A stretch of DNA of 64,000 nt from Bradyrhizobium vignae (lineage in GTDB: Bacteria > Pseudomonadota > Alphaproteobacteria > Rhizobiales > Xanthobacteraceae). The position numbers and the translations under genes were made by a program. The stretch is from contig NZ_RDQF01000028.1 in NCBI RefSeq assembly GCF_004114425.1, positions 22,246 to 86,245 of the forward strand, written 5' to 3'. Positions 1 to 10,310 of the stretch are shown one piece after another; the first letter of the stretch is position 1; each line of letters opens with the position of its first letter. The notes below the pieces were generated by a model. It worked only from the letters and a program-made list of their open reading frames with translations. It had not been told where the DNA came from and did not search any database.

Positions 1-444
1 CGTCGTCGGATGAAAAGCAGCTGGACCGCCGTATCTTCCGGCGTCGCGTGCGATCTGGGCGGTCTAGTCTAGATCGGCGCATGGACGCAATTGTCGAGCT
101 GTCCTTGTCGAAACCGCTCAAATTGTGAGGCTGGAGAGGTGCCCGAGCTGACCGCAATTGGATCGACGAAGAACGAACACCAAGGACGGGCGAAGGCTTT
201 CCTAACTTCGGCATGCAACCAAGCTGTTTTAGAAGGGAGTGCTGCGACATAGTATCAGTGCGGCCGCGAACGAGAAATCAGTTGAGACGATGATCGGTTT
301 GGCCGATCCGACTTGCGCATTCTTCACGCAGGTCGTCGCGGGATGATCATACGATATGCCGCCTTTTCTCGCCGTCACCCGCGTTCGGAGATGGCCTACA
401 GTCGGAAAAAAAGGAGGGGCTATACCAAGTGACCGACCACTCCT
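1..444. other. No recognisable gene
   Basis: Both strands carry only short open frames without family resemblance. Nothing supportable was seen here. Confidence 0.5.
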
Positions 445-831
445 TCATCCCGTTGGCTTGCTTGACACACCTCTCCGGAAGCGACGAACGTCAGACCGCT
501 CGGGCTGAAACGCGTCCACTAAAACTGGCGCGGCGTTCGCAGGATCACTGTCGCCACATACGAACACATCGGCGGCCGCGTAGGAGCTCTCAGGCCAGGT
601 ATGTAGGGTCATGCGCGATTCAGCCGACCAGGCTATTGCGGCGACGCCGTGACCGGCACAAAACTTATGAGCATGAAGGTGGAGTTGGGTCGCCCTCGCT
701 GTACGAATGGCTTTTCGGATTGCGGTTTCCGCAAGCTCCGGATTATCGAGAGTCTTCGCTGCCCATAGCTCAGTGAGCATATGGGGCGCACCTGTGGACA
801 GAGCCGGTGGGGCCTCCTTCTCGTTATCCAT
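445..831 (-). CDS. speD: SpeD-like S-adenosylmethionine decarboxylase
   Basis: A protein of about 128 residues resembling prokaryotic (class 1B) AdoMet decarboxylase, a pyruvoyl enzyme that makes decarboxylated AdoMet, the aminopropyl donor for spermidine. The diagnostic block ESRMTLHTWPESSYAAADVF followed by VCGD matches the family block ESHxxIHTWPE...DxFTCG. The Ser of ES is where self-cleavage would create the pyruvoyl group, and the downstream Cys is also kept. The usual His after that Ser is Arg here, so activity is not certain. The frame opens at a TTG (837) but ATG at 831 is a better start; an internal ATG at 780 is possible. It is divergent from the NRPS gene, with about 420 bp between them. 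Being next to an NRPS and an exporter suggests a link to the product, but that is inference. Confidence 0.7.
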   Translation of the reverse strand: MDNEKEAPPALSTGAPHMLTELWAAKTLDNPELAETAIRKAIRTARATQLHLHAHKFCAGHGVAAIAWSAESRMTLHTWPESSYAAADVFVCGDSDPANAAPVLVDAFQPERSDVRRFRRGVSSKPTG

Positions 832-837
832 ACTCAA

Positions 838-1251
838 AGAAGGATGCGACGCTCACAGGCTTGAGCACCATCGGTCTGGGGATCGTTGAAAGAGCCTTTC
901 GCCCGGACTAACGGTATACCCGGTGGCGAAAACGCTCTCGACGGGATTGGTGGTGCCGGCTCAAGTGCCGCGGAAATCGGACAATTACGCTAATCACAAG
1001 CCGTAACGAGCCTATGGGCGCGTTGATTGCGGGTGCCATTCAGACGATGGCGGGTCCACTACAACATCAGGTAGGTGCCAAAGTGGACTCGGGCTCGTAG
1101 CGTCCTCCTGTCTTTCTGCTGATCATCGAGCCAGAAGCAAACACCGACAAGCTCATACGGGCAAAACCTTACGACGTGCGAAAGTCAGGGTGGCTGCGCA
1201 TGCACAAGACGAGCTCCGGCGTTCCGATTTGGACGCCGCAGAAGCCGACGA
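838..1251. promoter_or_regulatory. Divergent intergenic region, speD-like / NRPS
   Basis: This 0.4 kb gap separates the divergent speD-like and NRPS genes, so promoters for both should lie here. I could not identify a convincing operator or a -35/-10 pair by eye. Confidence 0.3.
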
Positions 1252-4200
1252 ATGGCGGGGCGCGTGCCTACGGAAAATACAGGCAAGAAGCAGTCTATGG
1301 AACGTCAACCGGTCGACGCAATCACTGCGATCAATCGGCTTGCGAGTTCGGATCCGGAGAGAGTCGCGCTGAGGCACGGCGCAGACGAACTCACATATGA
1401 GGGGCTACGATCCAGATCGGATGCCCTTGCGAGCACCCTAAGAGAGCGGGGTGCTCGCGGCACAATTGTCGGCTATTGGGGGGAGCGGGACCTCGACTGG
1501 GCGACGGCGGTCATCGCAATTTTGAAAGCGGGATCAACGTATCTACCGCTCGATCCATCGCTGCCGGCTTCCCGTACATCATTCATGATCGAGCAGAGCC
1601 GCTGCGCTCTGCTGATGGGCCGAGACCAGCCGGGGCCGCTCAGTCTATTCCAGGAGAGCAGCAAAGGCACCCCGCAATTCCTGGCTATAGAGGCGGCACT
1701 GCGCCGGGTCCAAACTTCGTCTGCGGTGCCACCGCCTGACGAGGATGGACTTGCCTACATTCTGTTTACGTCTGGTTCGACGGGCCAGCCTAAGGGCGCA
1801 ATGATCGAGCGCGCCGGCCTAAACAATCATTTGGCGGCAAAGATCGACGCTTTAAGTCTCACTCGGACGGATTGCGTCGCGCAAACGGCATCGCACTGCT
1901 TTGACATCTCGCTTTGGCAGCTTCTGGCCGGGCTTTGCGTCGGAGCCTCTACAGCGATTATTGGTGATGCGACATTGAGGTCGCCGTCATCCCTCCTTCA
2001 AGAAATTCAACGATGCGGCGCCACGGTTGTGCAATTCGTTCCGTCCATGCTGGCAGTGTTTGTTGAATATCTGCAGTCGCTTGCTGCGGCCGAGCGAGCC
2101 ATGGACGGTTTGCGGATTATTTCTACGGTCGGAGAACCTCTAACACCCGGATTGGCGCGCGCGTGGCTTGCCTTGTATCCCCGCGTTTCCATTCTCAACC
2201 ACTACGGGCCGACCGAGTGCGCGGACGGCGTGACGCATCATCTGGTTTCCGTGCCGCCTGCGCTGGCTGAGCCTTATGTACCGATCGGCAGGCCAATTGA
2301 AAATGTTCAGGTTTATGTCGCGGACGGACCACGGCTGTGCAATGTAGGAGAAGTCGGGGAAATCTGTGTTAGCGGCGTTGGTGTCGGTGCCGGTTACGTC
2401 AATGACCATGTCCGCACCAAGGATGCGTTCGGGCCAAACCCGTTCTCAAACGACCTGTCCTTCCGGCGCATATATCGGACAGGTGATCTTGGGCGCCTTC
2501 GTTCCGACGGTCTTTTGGAATGTCTCGGTCGGCGCGATCGTCAGGTCAAAATTCGCGGGCACAGAATCGAGTTGGGAGAAATCGAAGCTCGTTTGTCCGC
2601 TCATCCATTGGTGCATGGCGCCGTCGCAGTCGCCTCTGTCTGCGCAGGCGTAAAGCTTACGGCGCGAGATATAGCTGGGTCAGAGGCGCAAGCCGAATCG
2701 CGGCGGCTGGTTGCGTATGTGTCGACTTCGGCTGAACTGGCGGAAAGCGACCTTCAGAATTTTCTTGCTGAGGCACTCCCCAGCTACATGCTTCCGGAAA
2801 GAATTATCCACGTCAGCAGTATTCCACTGACCAGGAACGGAAAGGTCGATTTTGCAGCGTTGCCTGACCCGGCCACTGTTCGCCCTCCATTGTCAACGCC
2901 ATTCGAGGAGCCGCAAACAGACCTCGAAATCCGGCTGCGTCAAATCTGGTCCGGTATTTTGCGGATCGGCAAGATAGGTGTGAATGACCAATTCATAAGC
3001 CTCGGCGGAGATTCTCTCCGTGCAATGCTCATATTGGGACAGTTGGAGACCTTGCTCGGAGTGAGAGCTGATTTCAGGCTGGTCCTGAACGGGACGATTC
3101 GATCTCTTGCCGCTTCGATCGGGCCCAGCGCCGAGTCCAATTCGCGCGCAGCTTTTACATACCGAAAGCTCAACCGATCGTCTCTGACACGGCTCCAGGA
3201 GCACCTATGGTTCCTCTCGCAGCTCGATCCAACTGCCAAGAACTACATCATTCAAGGGGGCCTGCGAATTAGGGGAAACATCGATTTAGCTCTCTTCACT
3301 CGCGCCTGGGCCGAGGTTATTCATTCCCACCAGGCACTTTCGTCGCGCTTCATCGACGAAGACGGTCCGGTTCAGTGCTTCGATGCTCCGCCATGTACCA
3401 GCCTTGGATTGACCGATGTATCTCATCTCACCTCGTCGGAAGCTGAGGAGCTCATCGCGCAGTTTCGACGAACAGAGGTGGAAGACGGTTTTGACCTTCG
3501 ACAAGGCCGCTTGTTTCGCGCGCGTATGGTCCGGTCTGGTCCCGACAACCATCTCATATTGATCACCGCTCATGAAATCATCCTCGATGCCTGGTCGATT
3601 TCTGTTCTCCTCAGAGATCTTCAGCGAAGATATTTAGATGGTGCGGCGCCCTGGCCAGAAAACCGTGCATCACTCTCGGGCTACGCGGCGTGGGAAACAC
3701 AACATGCTTCTCCAGAAGCGCTGGAGAGCCAACGTCACTATTGGCGTCGTCAGATTGGTGATGATCCGCCGGTACTTTCGCTTGGAACGGGACGAGCGCG
3801 CCCGCAGACAAATTCATACCGCGGCGCCTCGTATCCAGTGCTGCTTGGCGCCGATCTCTCCAGTCGCGTAAGAGAATTTTCGCGCCGAAACAGCTGCACC
3901 ACGTCGACAACACTGCTGGCGTGCTTCAAGCTGCTGCTGCGAATGTATAGCGGTCAGGACGATATTGTCGTCGGCATGCCACACGCTGTACGGGATCAAC
4001 CTGGCAGCGCCGACATCGTCGGCTTTTTCCTGAATATGCTGCCAATCCGTGCCACAGTCGATGGCGGTGAATGCTTTGCCGCCCATGCCACGCGCATTCA
4101 GGGCCTGGTCAGCGATGCCATCGCAAATGCGGCCTATCCATTCGGATGGATGGTCAGGGATAGTAGGTTATGTCGCGAACCGGGGCGATCACCGATCTTC

Positions 4201-7200
4201 CAGGTCATGTTCAACATGTACTCCGAAGCCGTCGAGCCACTTGGTCAAGACAAATTGGCTTTGACATTCCGCGAGTACGACACAGGCTATGTCAAATTCG
4301 ACCTAACACTGTACGCGCAAGATCTGGGCGATGAAATTGCACTCCAGCTCGCGTATGCGGAAGACATAATCTCGAGTGATCTGGCTATTCGCATGGCCAA
4401 CAATCTGCACTGTCTGATTGCCGCCTGCGTTGATAAGCCGCTTGTGCCCATTGAGGAACTAAGCTGCCTCAGCGCCTCAGATCTCACTATACTGGATTCG
4501 CTGGATGGGTCGACCCAACGATATGAATCTGAATGTCCGCTTGTTGAAGCCTTCGAGCAGATCAGCCTCTCCAATCAGAGCAATTTAGCATATTTTGGTG
4601 AGTTCGGGGAGGTCACATTCGGCCAGCTGCGTGAGCGCGTAGCCGCTATCCGCTCGTCACTGCGGAGTATGGAGGTGGGAGCCGGCGATCTGGTGGCCAT
4701 GCTTGTTGACCGGTCGCCGGACGTTGCCGCTATCATGCTTGCGGCGCGAGGCTTGGATGCTGTCGTTGTGCCGATAGCGCCGGATTATCCGCGTGATCGG
4801 ATCCAACATATCCTGCGAGATAGTCAGGCAAAGCTCTTGGTTCACGCGAATATCACGGAGCCTGGCTTTGAGATACCTTCGATTTGTCTGTTGGCCCTAG
4901 AAACGTGCAGTGTGTCGAGGGATGATTTAGCGCCCAGCAACACACCGTCAGATCACCCAATTGCGAACCTCATATACACGTCCTCCTCAACAGGCCGCGC
5001 GAAGGGGGTTCTTATACCGGAATCGGCCATTCTTAATCGACTGAACTGGATGTGGCGACGCTTTCCCTTTGACAGCACCGACGTCATGGTTGTCCAGAAG
5101 TCCGCGTGCCTTGTTGCGTCCGCTTGGGAGTATTTTGGTGGGCTTCTGAGAGGTGTGCCCACGCTGATCCTCACCCAAGGGCAGGTGCTGGCTCCAGATT
5201 TGTTGTTGTGCAGTTTGGCAAAACATCGCGTGACACGCTTTTTTGCCTCTCCACCACTCCTATCTGGTCTCATCGGGTCTCAGGAACGGCAACGGCAAAG
5301 GACCGCCTTGAGATTGGTCACAAGCAGCGCCGAACCGATGCCTTCCTCGCTGCCCGCTCGCTGGCGTGGGTCTTTTCCGGGCGTGCCGTTGTGGAACTTC
5401 TATGGTGCGACGGAATGCGCGTCCAATGCAGCCGTGCACCAAACATCGGTTGCAGATGACAACTCGGCGCTTGTCCCAGTCGGGCGGCCAATCGACAACG
5501 TCAAACTCTACGTGCTCGATGCACGATTGAAGAGAGTGCCTGTTGGAGCCCCCGGCGAGCTGTGCATCGCGGGCCGCTGTCTGAGCGCTGGGTACTGGCA
5601 GGATCAAGATCGGACTGACCGCTGTTTCGTGCCGAATCCGTATGATGGCGGACAATACGACGTGCTCTATCGAAGTGGGGACATCGCACGCATCTCAACC
5701 AGCGGCCTTCTCGAGATTTGCGGCCGATCGGACAACCAGATCAAGGTGAGGGGCTTTCGCATCGAGCCGGAGGAGGTCGAAGTTGCCCTTGAGTCTCATC
5801 CGGCAATCGCAAAGGCCGCGGTCTTCGCAGAAGGCATCGATGACGATCGCCGCTTGACCGCGAGCGTGGTGCCCGCTCGAGAGAATCTAAGCTCCGGAGA
5901 GATTTTCGCCCACCTGCGCAAAAAGTTGCCATCTTACATGATTCCCGCAGCCTTGCGGTTGGTCGACAGTATTCCCCTGACGACGAGCGGAAAGATAGAG
6001 CGAGCTCGCCTATCCTCCGTTCCTTACCGCGAAATCGAGACCGATTCATCTGCTGAGCCCCGCACCAGGAATGAGCGAGTTCTTGCTCGGATCTGGGAGG
6101 ATCTATTAGGCGCCAAGGGTGTGGGAATCGACAGTAGTTTTTTTGATATCGGAGGCGATTCTCTTCTGAGCGTACGTTGCGTCACGCTGGCGCGCAAAGC
6201 CGGGCTGAATCTCACCGTCAACCAACTTTATCGAACACCAACCATCAGGGACTTGGCCGCCGGAGAAGCGGAGGCGGAACCCCACAACGTCGCTTCCGCG
6301 GACGGCTTACTGCCTGTGCCTCCCGTAATATCGTATTGGAATTCGCTTGTCGGCTTTGACGAGCATTTTAACATCGGCGATCTGTTCTTCTTGCCCGGTG
6401 GCATCCTGAACATCGAGATCCTGGACCGGGCTCTCGCCGATATCATCAAGCGGCATGAGGGCCTCAGGCTGCGCGTTGCCCGAACCCAAGATGGACTCCG
6501 GCTGGGGATTGGGCCTTCTCCCGCCGAGCGCATCGTGGACGAGATTGATCTCGTCCGAATGACCGGCCCAGACCAGCGCAGGACAATCGAGAGCGTTTCG
6601 GCAAGATGTCAACACGTGTTTCGGTTTGATGGCCACACGCCTCTTGTTCACGTCACCGCCTTCCGCACTTCGGAAAGCGGCGATTACTATCTGCTGGTCC
6701 TGATGCATCATTTCGTAGTGGATGGAATAGGCTATCGGCTATTCCTGGAAGCCTTGGAGGGCGCATACAACGCTCTTGCTGCAGGCCATGATGTGAACGG
6801 TCCTGAGACCGTACAGAGGCTCTCTCCCTGGTTGAAGCGCCTCGAGCAGTACGCGAACAGCGAAGCACTACACGAACTCAAGCACTGGGAGGGCATTGAC
6901 TACGATCAATTCAACTTGCATGTCAGCGACGCGTTATCCCGCGGCACGAGTGTTGCCGAAGAAAGCGCGAGAGAGCTTCACGATCCAAGTCTCGGAGGTC
7001 GTCGGGAGGATTCGAACGGCCGTTCGCTTCGGGTAGATCAGGCCAAGTACCATGTCGAAATCGACGGCGAAGCGACCGCGGGCCTCCTCAGTATTGGAGC
7101 CAGATCAGCGCATTGTCAGGACTTTGATGTGTTTCTTGCTGCCCTGTCCGGTGCGTTTGGAGCCCTGTTCGGCAACTATTCGCTCTGGATTGATAGCCTG

Positions 7201-7716
7201 ACTTCGACACGAGGTCGGCTGTTTGACGATTTCGATTCATCTCAGATCATTGGCCTCATCAGCGAGGTGGTCCCGCTTCCATTGAATGTCACCGAAAGGG
7301 AGTCGCGTTCCGATCGTGCTCGTTCAATATACCGGCAGCGCAATGCGCTGCCGCATGGGGGAATAGGCTTTCGGACCCTAAAATTCCTAAACCGAGATCC
7401 AGCCGTGCGGTGCCGGCTCGATCGCCTGCCACTGCCCAGAATCGGGGTGAATTATCGCGCCGGACTGCAACGCCATTTCGCACGCCGTTTTCTAGACACA
7501 GACCCTTATCCACTATGGATCGGCGAACACATGGATCAAGCGGCCCCGATCCACCTCTTCTGGTTCGATGTCGGATATCAATCCGGCCGTCTACAGATCG
7601 AAATGAGGTATGATCCGAGCCAGGTCGGTTATGAGGTGACCCGCCATCTTTGCACGGTCTTGCAACAGGAGCTGTTGCAGACAATCAATGAATTCGTAGC
7701 GCTGAGGGCGGTGTAA
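1252..7716 (+). CDS. Two-module non-ribosomal peptide synthetase (A-PCP-C-A-PCP-C)
   Basis: 2154 residues. Domains in order: A1 (about 20-545; A3 core FTSGSTGQPKGA near 170, NHYGPTEC near 316, YRTGDLGRL near 407, A10 LTRNGKVDF near 526), PCP1 (GGDSLR near 585), C1 (about 625-1050), A2 (about 1070-1590; YTSSSTGRAKGV near 1241, NFYGATEC near 1382, IKVRGFRIEPEE near 1495), PCP2 (GGDSLL near 1634) and a terminal C2 (HHFVVDG near 1818). There is no thioesterase or reductase; the last C domain probably releases the product onto an amine or alcohol. Odd points: C1 reads HEIILDA instead of HHxxxDG, and A2 has Val where most amino-acid-activating A domains have the substrate-binding Asp. The start may instead be ATG 1297. 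The MATE gene starts 3 bp after the stop, so the two are probably co-transcribed. The product is most likely a modified dipeptide; substrates were not assigned. Confidence 0.92.
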   Translation: MAGRVPTENTGKKQSMERQPVDAITAINRLASSDPERVALRHGADELTYEGLRSRSDALASTLRERGARGTIVGYWGERDLDWATAVIAILKAGSTYLPLDPSLPASRTSFMIEQSRCALLMGRDQPGPLSLFQESSKGTPQFLAIEAALRRVQTSSAVPPPDEDGLAYILFTSGSTGQPKGAMIERAGLNNHLAAKIDALSLTRTDCVAQTASHCFDISLWQLLAGLCVGASTAIIGDATLRSPSSLLQEIQRCGATVVQFVPSMLAVFVEYLQSLAAAERAMDGLRIISTVGEPLTPGLARAWLALYPRVSILNHYGPTECADGVTHHLVSVPPALAEPYVPIGRPIENVQVYVADGPRLCNVGEVGEICVSGVGVGAGYVNDHVRTKDAFGPNPFSNDLSFRRIYRTGDLGRLRSDGLLECLGRRDRQVKIRGHRIELGEIEARLSAHPLVHGAVAVASVCAGVKLTARDIAGSEAQAESRRLVAYVSTSAELAESDLQNFLAEALPSYMLPERIIHVSSIPLTRNGKVDFAALPDPATVRPPLSTPFEEPQTDLEIRLRQIWSGILRIGKIGVNDQFISLGGDSLRAMLILGQLETLLGVRADFRLVLNGTIRSLAASIGPSAESNSRAAFTYRKLNRSSLTRLQEHLWFLSQLDPTAKNYIIQGGLRIRGNIDLALFTRAWAEVIHSHQALSSRFIDEDGPVQCFDAPPCTSLGLTDVSHLTSSEAEELIAQFRRTEVEDGFDLRQGRLFRARMVRSGPDNHLILITAHEIILDAWSISVLLRDLQRRYLDGAAPWPENRASLSGYAAWETQHASPEALESQRHYWRRQIGDDPPVLSLGTGRARPQTNSYRGASYPVLLGADLSSRVREFSRRNSCTTSTTLLACFKLLLRMYSGQDDIVVGMPHAVRDQPGSADIVGFFLNMLPIRATVDGGECFAAHATRIQGLVSDAIANAAYPFGWMVRDSRLCREPGRSPIFQVMFNMYSEAVEPLGQDKLALTFREYDTGYVKFDLTLYAQDLGDEIALQLAYAEDIISSDLAIRMANNLHCLIAACVDKPLVPIEELSCLSASDLTILDSLDGSTQRYESECPLVEAFEQISLSNQSNLAYFGEFGEVTFGQLRERVAAIRSSLRSMEVGAGDLVAMLVDRSPDVAAIMLAARGLDAVVVPIAPDYPRDRIQHILRDSQAKLLVHANITEPGFEIPSICLLALETCSVSRDDLAPSNTPSDHPIANLIYTSSSTGRAKGVLIPESAILNRLNWMWRRFPFDSTDVMVVQKSACLVASAWEYFGGLLRGVPTLILTQGQVLAPDLLLCSLAKHRVTRFFASPPLLSGLIGSQERQRQRTALRLVTSSAEPMPSSLPARWRGSFPGVPLWNFYGATECASNAAVHQTSVADDNSALVPVGRPIDNVKLYVLDARLKRVPVGAPGELCIAGRCLSAGYWQDQDRTDRCFVPNPYDGGQYDVLYRSGDIARISTSGLLEICGRSDNQIKVRGFRIEPEEVEVALESHPAIAKAAVFAEGIDDDRRLTASVVPARENLSSGEIFAHLRKKLPSYMIPAALRLVDSIPLTTSGKIERARLSSVPYREIETDSSAEPRTRNERVLARIWEDLLGAKGVGIDSSFFDIGGDSLLSVRCVTLARKAGLNLTVNQLYRTPTIRDLAAGEAEAEPHNVASADGLLPVPPVISYWNSLVGFDEHFNIGDLFFLPGGILNIEILDRALADIIKRHEGLRLRVARTQDGLRLGIGPSPAERIVDEIDLVRMTGPDQRRTIESVSARCQHVFRFDGHTPLVHVTAFRTSESGDYYLLVLMHHFVVDGIGYRLFLEALEGAYNALAAGHDVNGPETVQRLSPWLKRLEQYANSEALHELKHWEGIDYDQFNLHVSDALSRGTSVAEESARELHDPSLGGRREDSNGRSLRVDQAKYHVEIDGEATAGLLSIGARSAHCQDFDVFLAALSGAFGALFGNYSLWIDSLTSTRGRLFDDFDSSQIIGLISEVVPLPLNVTERESRSDRARSIYRQRNALPHGGIGFRTLKFLNRDPAVRCRLDRLPLPRIGVNYRAGLQRHFARRFLDTDPYPLWIGEHMDQAAPIHLFWFDVGYQSGRLQIEMRYDPSQVGYEVTRHLCTVLQQELLQTINEFVALRAV

Positions 7717-7719
7717 ATC

Positions 7720-9120
7720 ATGGATGAGCGCAACGCGGAGCTCGTCGTCAAAAGCGATCGCGATGCGATGCCGAAGAAAAACCGGCATATCGATCTATCG
7801 GACCAAAAGCTCCCGAGCCTTCTCCTGCGTCTTGCCATTCCATCTGTTATCGCCTTGTCGATCAACGCGTTACAGCAGCTCCTCAACGCGATCTTTGTTG
7901 GCTCACTTGGTGCGCAGGCGATTGCAGCTGTCAGCATGACGATGCCGCTCATTTTAGTGCTCGCTGCGGTGGGAGAGGGGATCGGGGTGGGTACTGCCTC
8001 CTTCATATCTCGTCATCTTGGTGCTGGTAATGAGTTGGAGGCGTGCCGGGGTGCGAGTACGGCGCTCGCGTTGGCCGCTCCGATCGCGGTGATCATCACC
8101 GTCGCCCTGCTTCTGAGCCTACGAGCCATCTTCGTCGCACTCGGGGCAAGTCCAACCATCCTGCCCATCGCGCTCGACTACGCCACGATCCTCTTGCCGG
8201 GGTCTACTTTGATGCTCCTGAACATCGTCAGCGGCTTCATCGCAAGAGCTGAAGGTAACACACGATTCAGCATGTGGACCATGCTGAGCGCTTTCATATT
8301 GAACGCTTTGCTTGATTCCCTTTTTATATTCTTACTAGACTTGGGCGTGCGAGGCGCAGCGCTAGCGACGTTGCTATCTCAGATCGCAGCTATAAGCCTC
8401 TACATCACGTTTTTTACCAAGCGCCTCGGCACTGTGCCCGTCAGGATATCTCAGGTCTCGTTGCGCGTAGATCGCATCAGGGAGCTCGCGTTCATTGGGG
8501 CGCCGGCGACAATGACTAGTATCTTATCGGCTCTTGCCGGTATGTTCTTGTACGGAGCCGCTGCCCGGTTCGGTGACGAGTTCGTTGCGGCCGTGGGAAT
8601 AGCTGTAAGAATCTTGACAATCGGGGCGCTGCCTATCACCGGCTTTTGTATCGGCTCTCAAGCTGTCCTGGGGTTCGGTTGGGGCGCCCGCGACTTTGCC
8701 CGTGTACTGAAGGTTGCGAAGTTCATGCTCTCTATCACGGTTGCGCTTTCCTTTGCGTATTCCGCAGCCGTCATGCTTTTTGTCCGGCCTTTGGTCAGGT
8801 TGTTCAGCGATAGCGACAAGGTCACGGAAATTGCCGTCTCGAGCTGCATCATCTTTCATTTGTTTTTTGGGCTTTACGGTATTCAGAGTTTCGTGACGAC
8901 AATGCTTCAGTCGCTTGGCAGAGCACGCCTCAGCGCGGTCGTATCTTTCGCAAGGCAGGGATATCTCTTCATACCGGCGGTACTTCTATTTCCTGTCATA
9001 TCGGGCTTCAGTGGATTGTTAGCCAGTCAAGCCATCGCTGAGCTGGGCGCTGGAATGATCGCGCTATTCGTCATGTTGCGCCAGTTTGCTGAGCTCAGGC
9101 GAGGAGGGCCAGCACATTGA
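7720..9120 (+). CDS. MATE family efflux transporter
   Basis: 466 residues, highly hydrophobic throughout, with about twelve predicted membrane segments in two related halves, as in the DinF/NorM (MATE) family. The N-terminal helix pattern (SIALSINALQQLLNAIFVG-type, then AVSMTMPL) and the mid-protein region (ASFISRHLGAG) fit MATE cation antiporters of the inner membrane. Start ATG 7720 lies 3 bp after the NRPS stop, with GAGGG at 7704-7708 as a possible ribosome site. Translational coupling and position make it the likely exporter of the NRPS product, which is inference from context. Confidence 0.9.
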   Translation: MDERNAELVVKSDRDAMPKKNRHIDLSDQKLPSLLLRLAIPSVIALSINALQQLLNAIFVGSLGAQAIAAVSMTMPLILVLAAVGEGIGVGTASFISRHLGAGNELEACRGASTALALAAPIAVIITVALLLSLRAIFVALGASPTILPIALDYATILLPGSTLMLLNIVSGFIARAEGNTRFSMWTMLSAFILNALLDSLFIFLLDLGVRGAALATLLSQIAAISLYITFFTKRLGTVPVRISQVSLRVDRIRELAFIGAPATMTSILSALAGMFLYGAAARFGDEFVAAVGIAVRILTIGALPITGFCIGSQAVLGFGWGARDFARVLKVAKFMLSITVALSFAYSAAVMLFVRPLVRLFSDSDKVTEIAVSSCIIFHLFFGLYGIQSFVTTMLQSLGRARLSAVVSFARQGYLFIPAVLLFPVISGFSGLLASQAIAELGAGMIALFVMLRQFAELRRGGPAH

Positions 9121-9602
9121 GCCAGAAATTGAGAGTGCTCCTTGACTTTGAGTTAGGCGTCATCCCGACAATTAATACATTCCTCGCGGGCGAAACAGCC
9201 AGCCGTCGTTCGTTCCGAGCTGGTTGCGAAAGTCGTTACAAGCGCGACAAGCTCGAGACGTCCAACCGGGGAAGATGCTTCGAGCGCATGGGGGGAATGT
9301 AATCGAAAGGCTACCATATGCCGGCTAGTTGACAACCGTTCGGGTCGCGCCGGAACGGCCATCATGGTACGATGAACGCCCGCTGCGCCCGGATCACGTC
9401 TACCGGCCTTGACCAGATTAAACCACCGCTTCAGGTGCGGATGCGCGCTCCAGCGATCCGTAGTTGATCGACCGGGGGACCGCGGTAGCCCCGCGGGATT
9501 CATAACAGTGATTTGGTCATCGGATTTCAGCGTCCGGAACGGGCGTCGACGGCGTCCGTCGGCGTCGCGCGTACCTCGTCGACGATCCCAAGCACGGCCC
9601 GT
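9121..9602. other. Degraded region with a glutathione S-transferase-like remnant
   Basis: No intact gene. On the minus strand, around 9503-9370, the frame reads AHPHLKRWFNLVKA, which resembles the C-terminal helix of GST proteins (PNLKRWFxxIxARP) and then decays. A 61-codon frame starts at TTG 9117, overlapping the MATE stop, but shows no family resemblance. Confidence 0.35.
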
Positions 9603-10310
9603 TCACGCCGAGTATTGCTGCACGATCGCTTTGCCGCGCGCCGAGATTCCGTCCAGCATGGTGTCGAGCACCGGTTCTTTCAGGCCCTCGACCCTCGCCT
9701 CCTTCAGGATGTCGCTGAGCGCGTCGGGAATCTTCTCGCCGAGCGCCACCAATCGCGCGATCATCGCGTCGGGGTCCATTTCATCAGTTCCGCCTGGCGT
9801 CGCCAATGCCGCGGCAGGACCTCTGAGAACTTTGGTAGCCGCCGATCTTCATCGCCATGCGCAGCCGCCGCCGCTCATGTTGGTCGTCGTGGTAAGGCAC
9901 GTAGCTCAGGACGTCGTAGAGTGGCGCAAGAAACATACGCCGGCCCGGGAGGTGGATGACTGAGAAGTTCTTCGCGTGCCGCGTCGGTACCGAGCACCAG
10001 GAAGCTGAAGGCGATCATGTCGGCGAACGCCGCCTTGTCCGCCTCCGGATCGGTAGCGTAGCGCAGCACGTCGTTGGAGATCTACTCGATCGAGGGCCCG
10101 CCCTCGCTCTGGTACTTGACGGCGGGATGCACGCCGAGCGCCTGGCACATGTCTTCCTGGTGGAATCGTTTGACGACGCCGTCCTTGTCGATCTCGCGGT
10201 CGTACCGGGTGACGACGATCGCGACCTCTTCGCCAAACTTCCCGACCTTAACTTCGGCCGCGGATCTTCCGGGGAAGCTGCTTCAGTCCGTCATGATGAT
10301 TTTGCTCTCG
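9603..10310 (-). pseudogene. hipA: HipA-like kinase remnant (type II toxin)
   Basis: Pieces of a HipA serine/threonine kinase are spread over frames on the minus strand. They include GEEVAIVVTRYDRE, a stretch of the type GVHPAVKYQSEGGPSIE, then ISNDVLRYATDPEADKAAFA, FSFLVLGTDA and a helical C-terminal part. An amber codon at 10084-10082 sits where HipA has Gln in the E-Q-I context, and at least two frameshifts break the rest, including loss of the normal HAKNF after LGTDA. The N-terminal part is not recognisable. HipA normally phosphorylates glutamyl-tRNA synthetase; this copy cannot be functional. No HipB lies next to it, although a decayed HipB-like gene lies near 40.1 kb. Confidence 0.65.
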
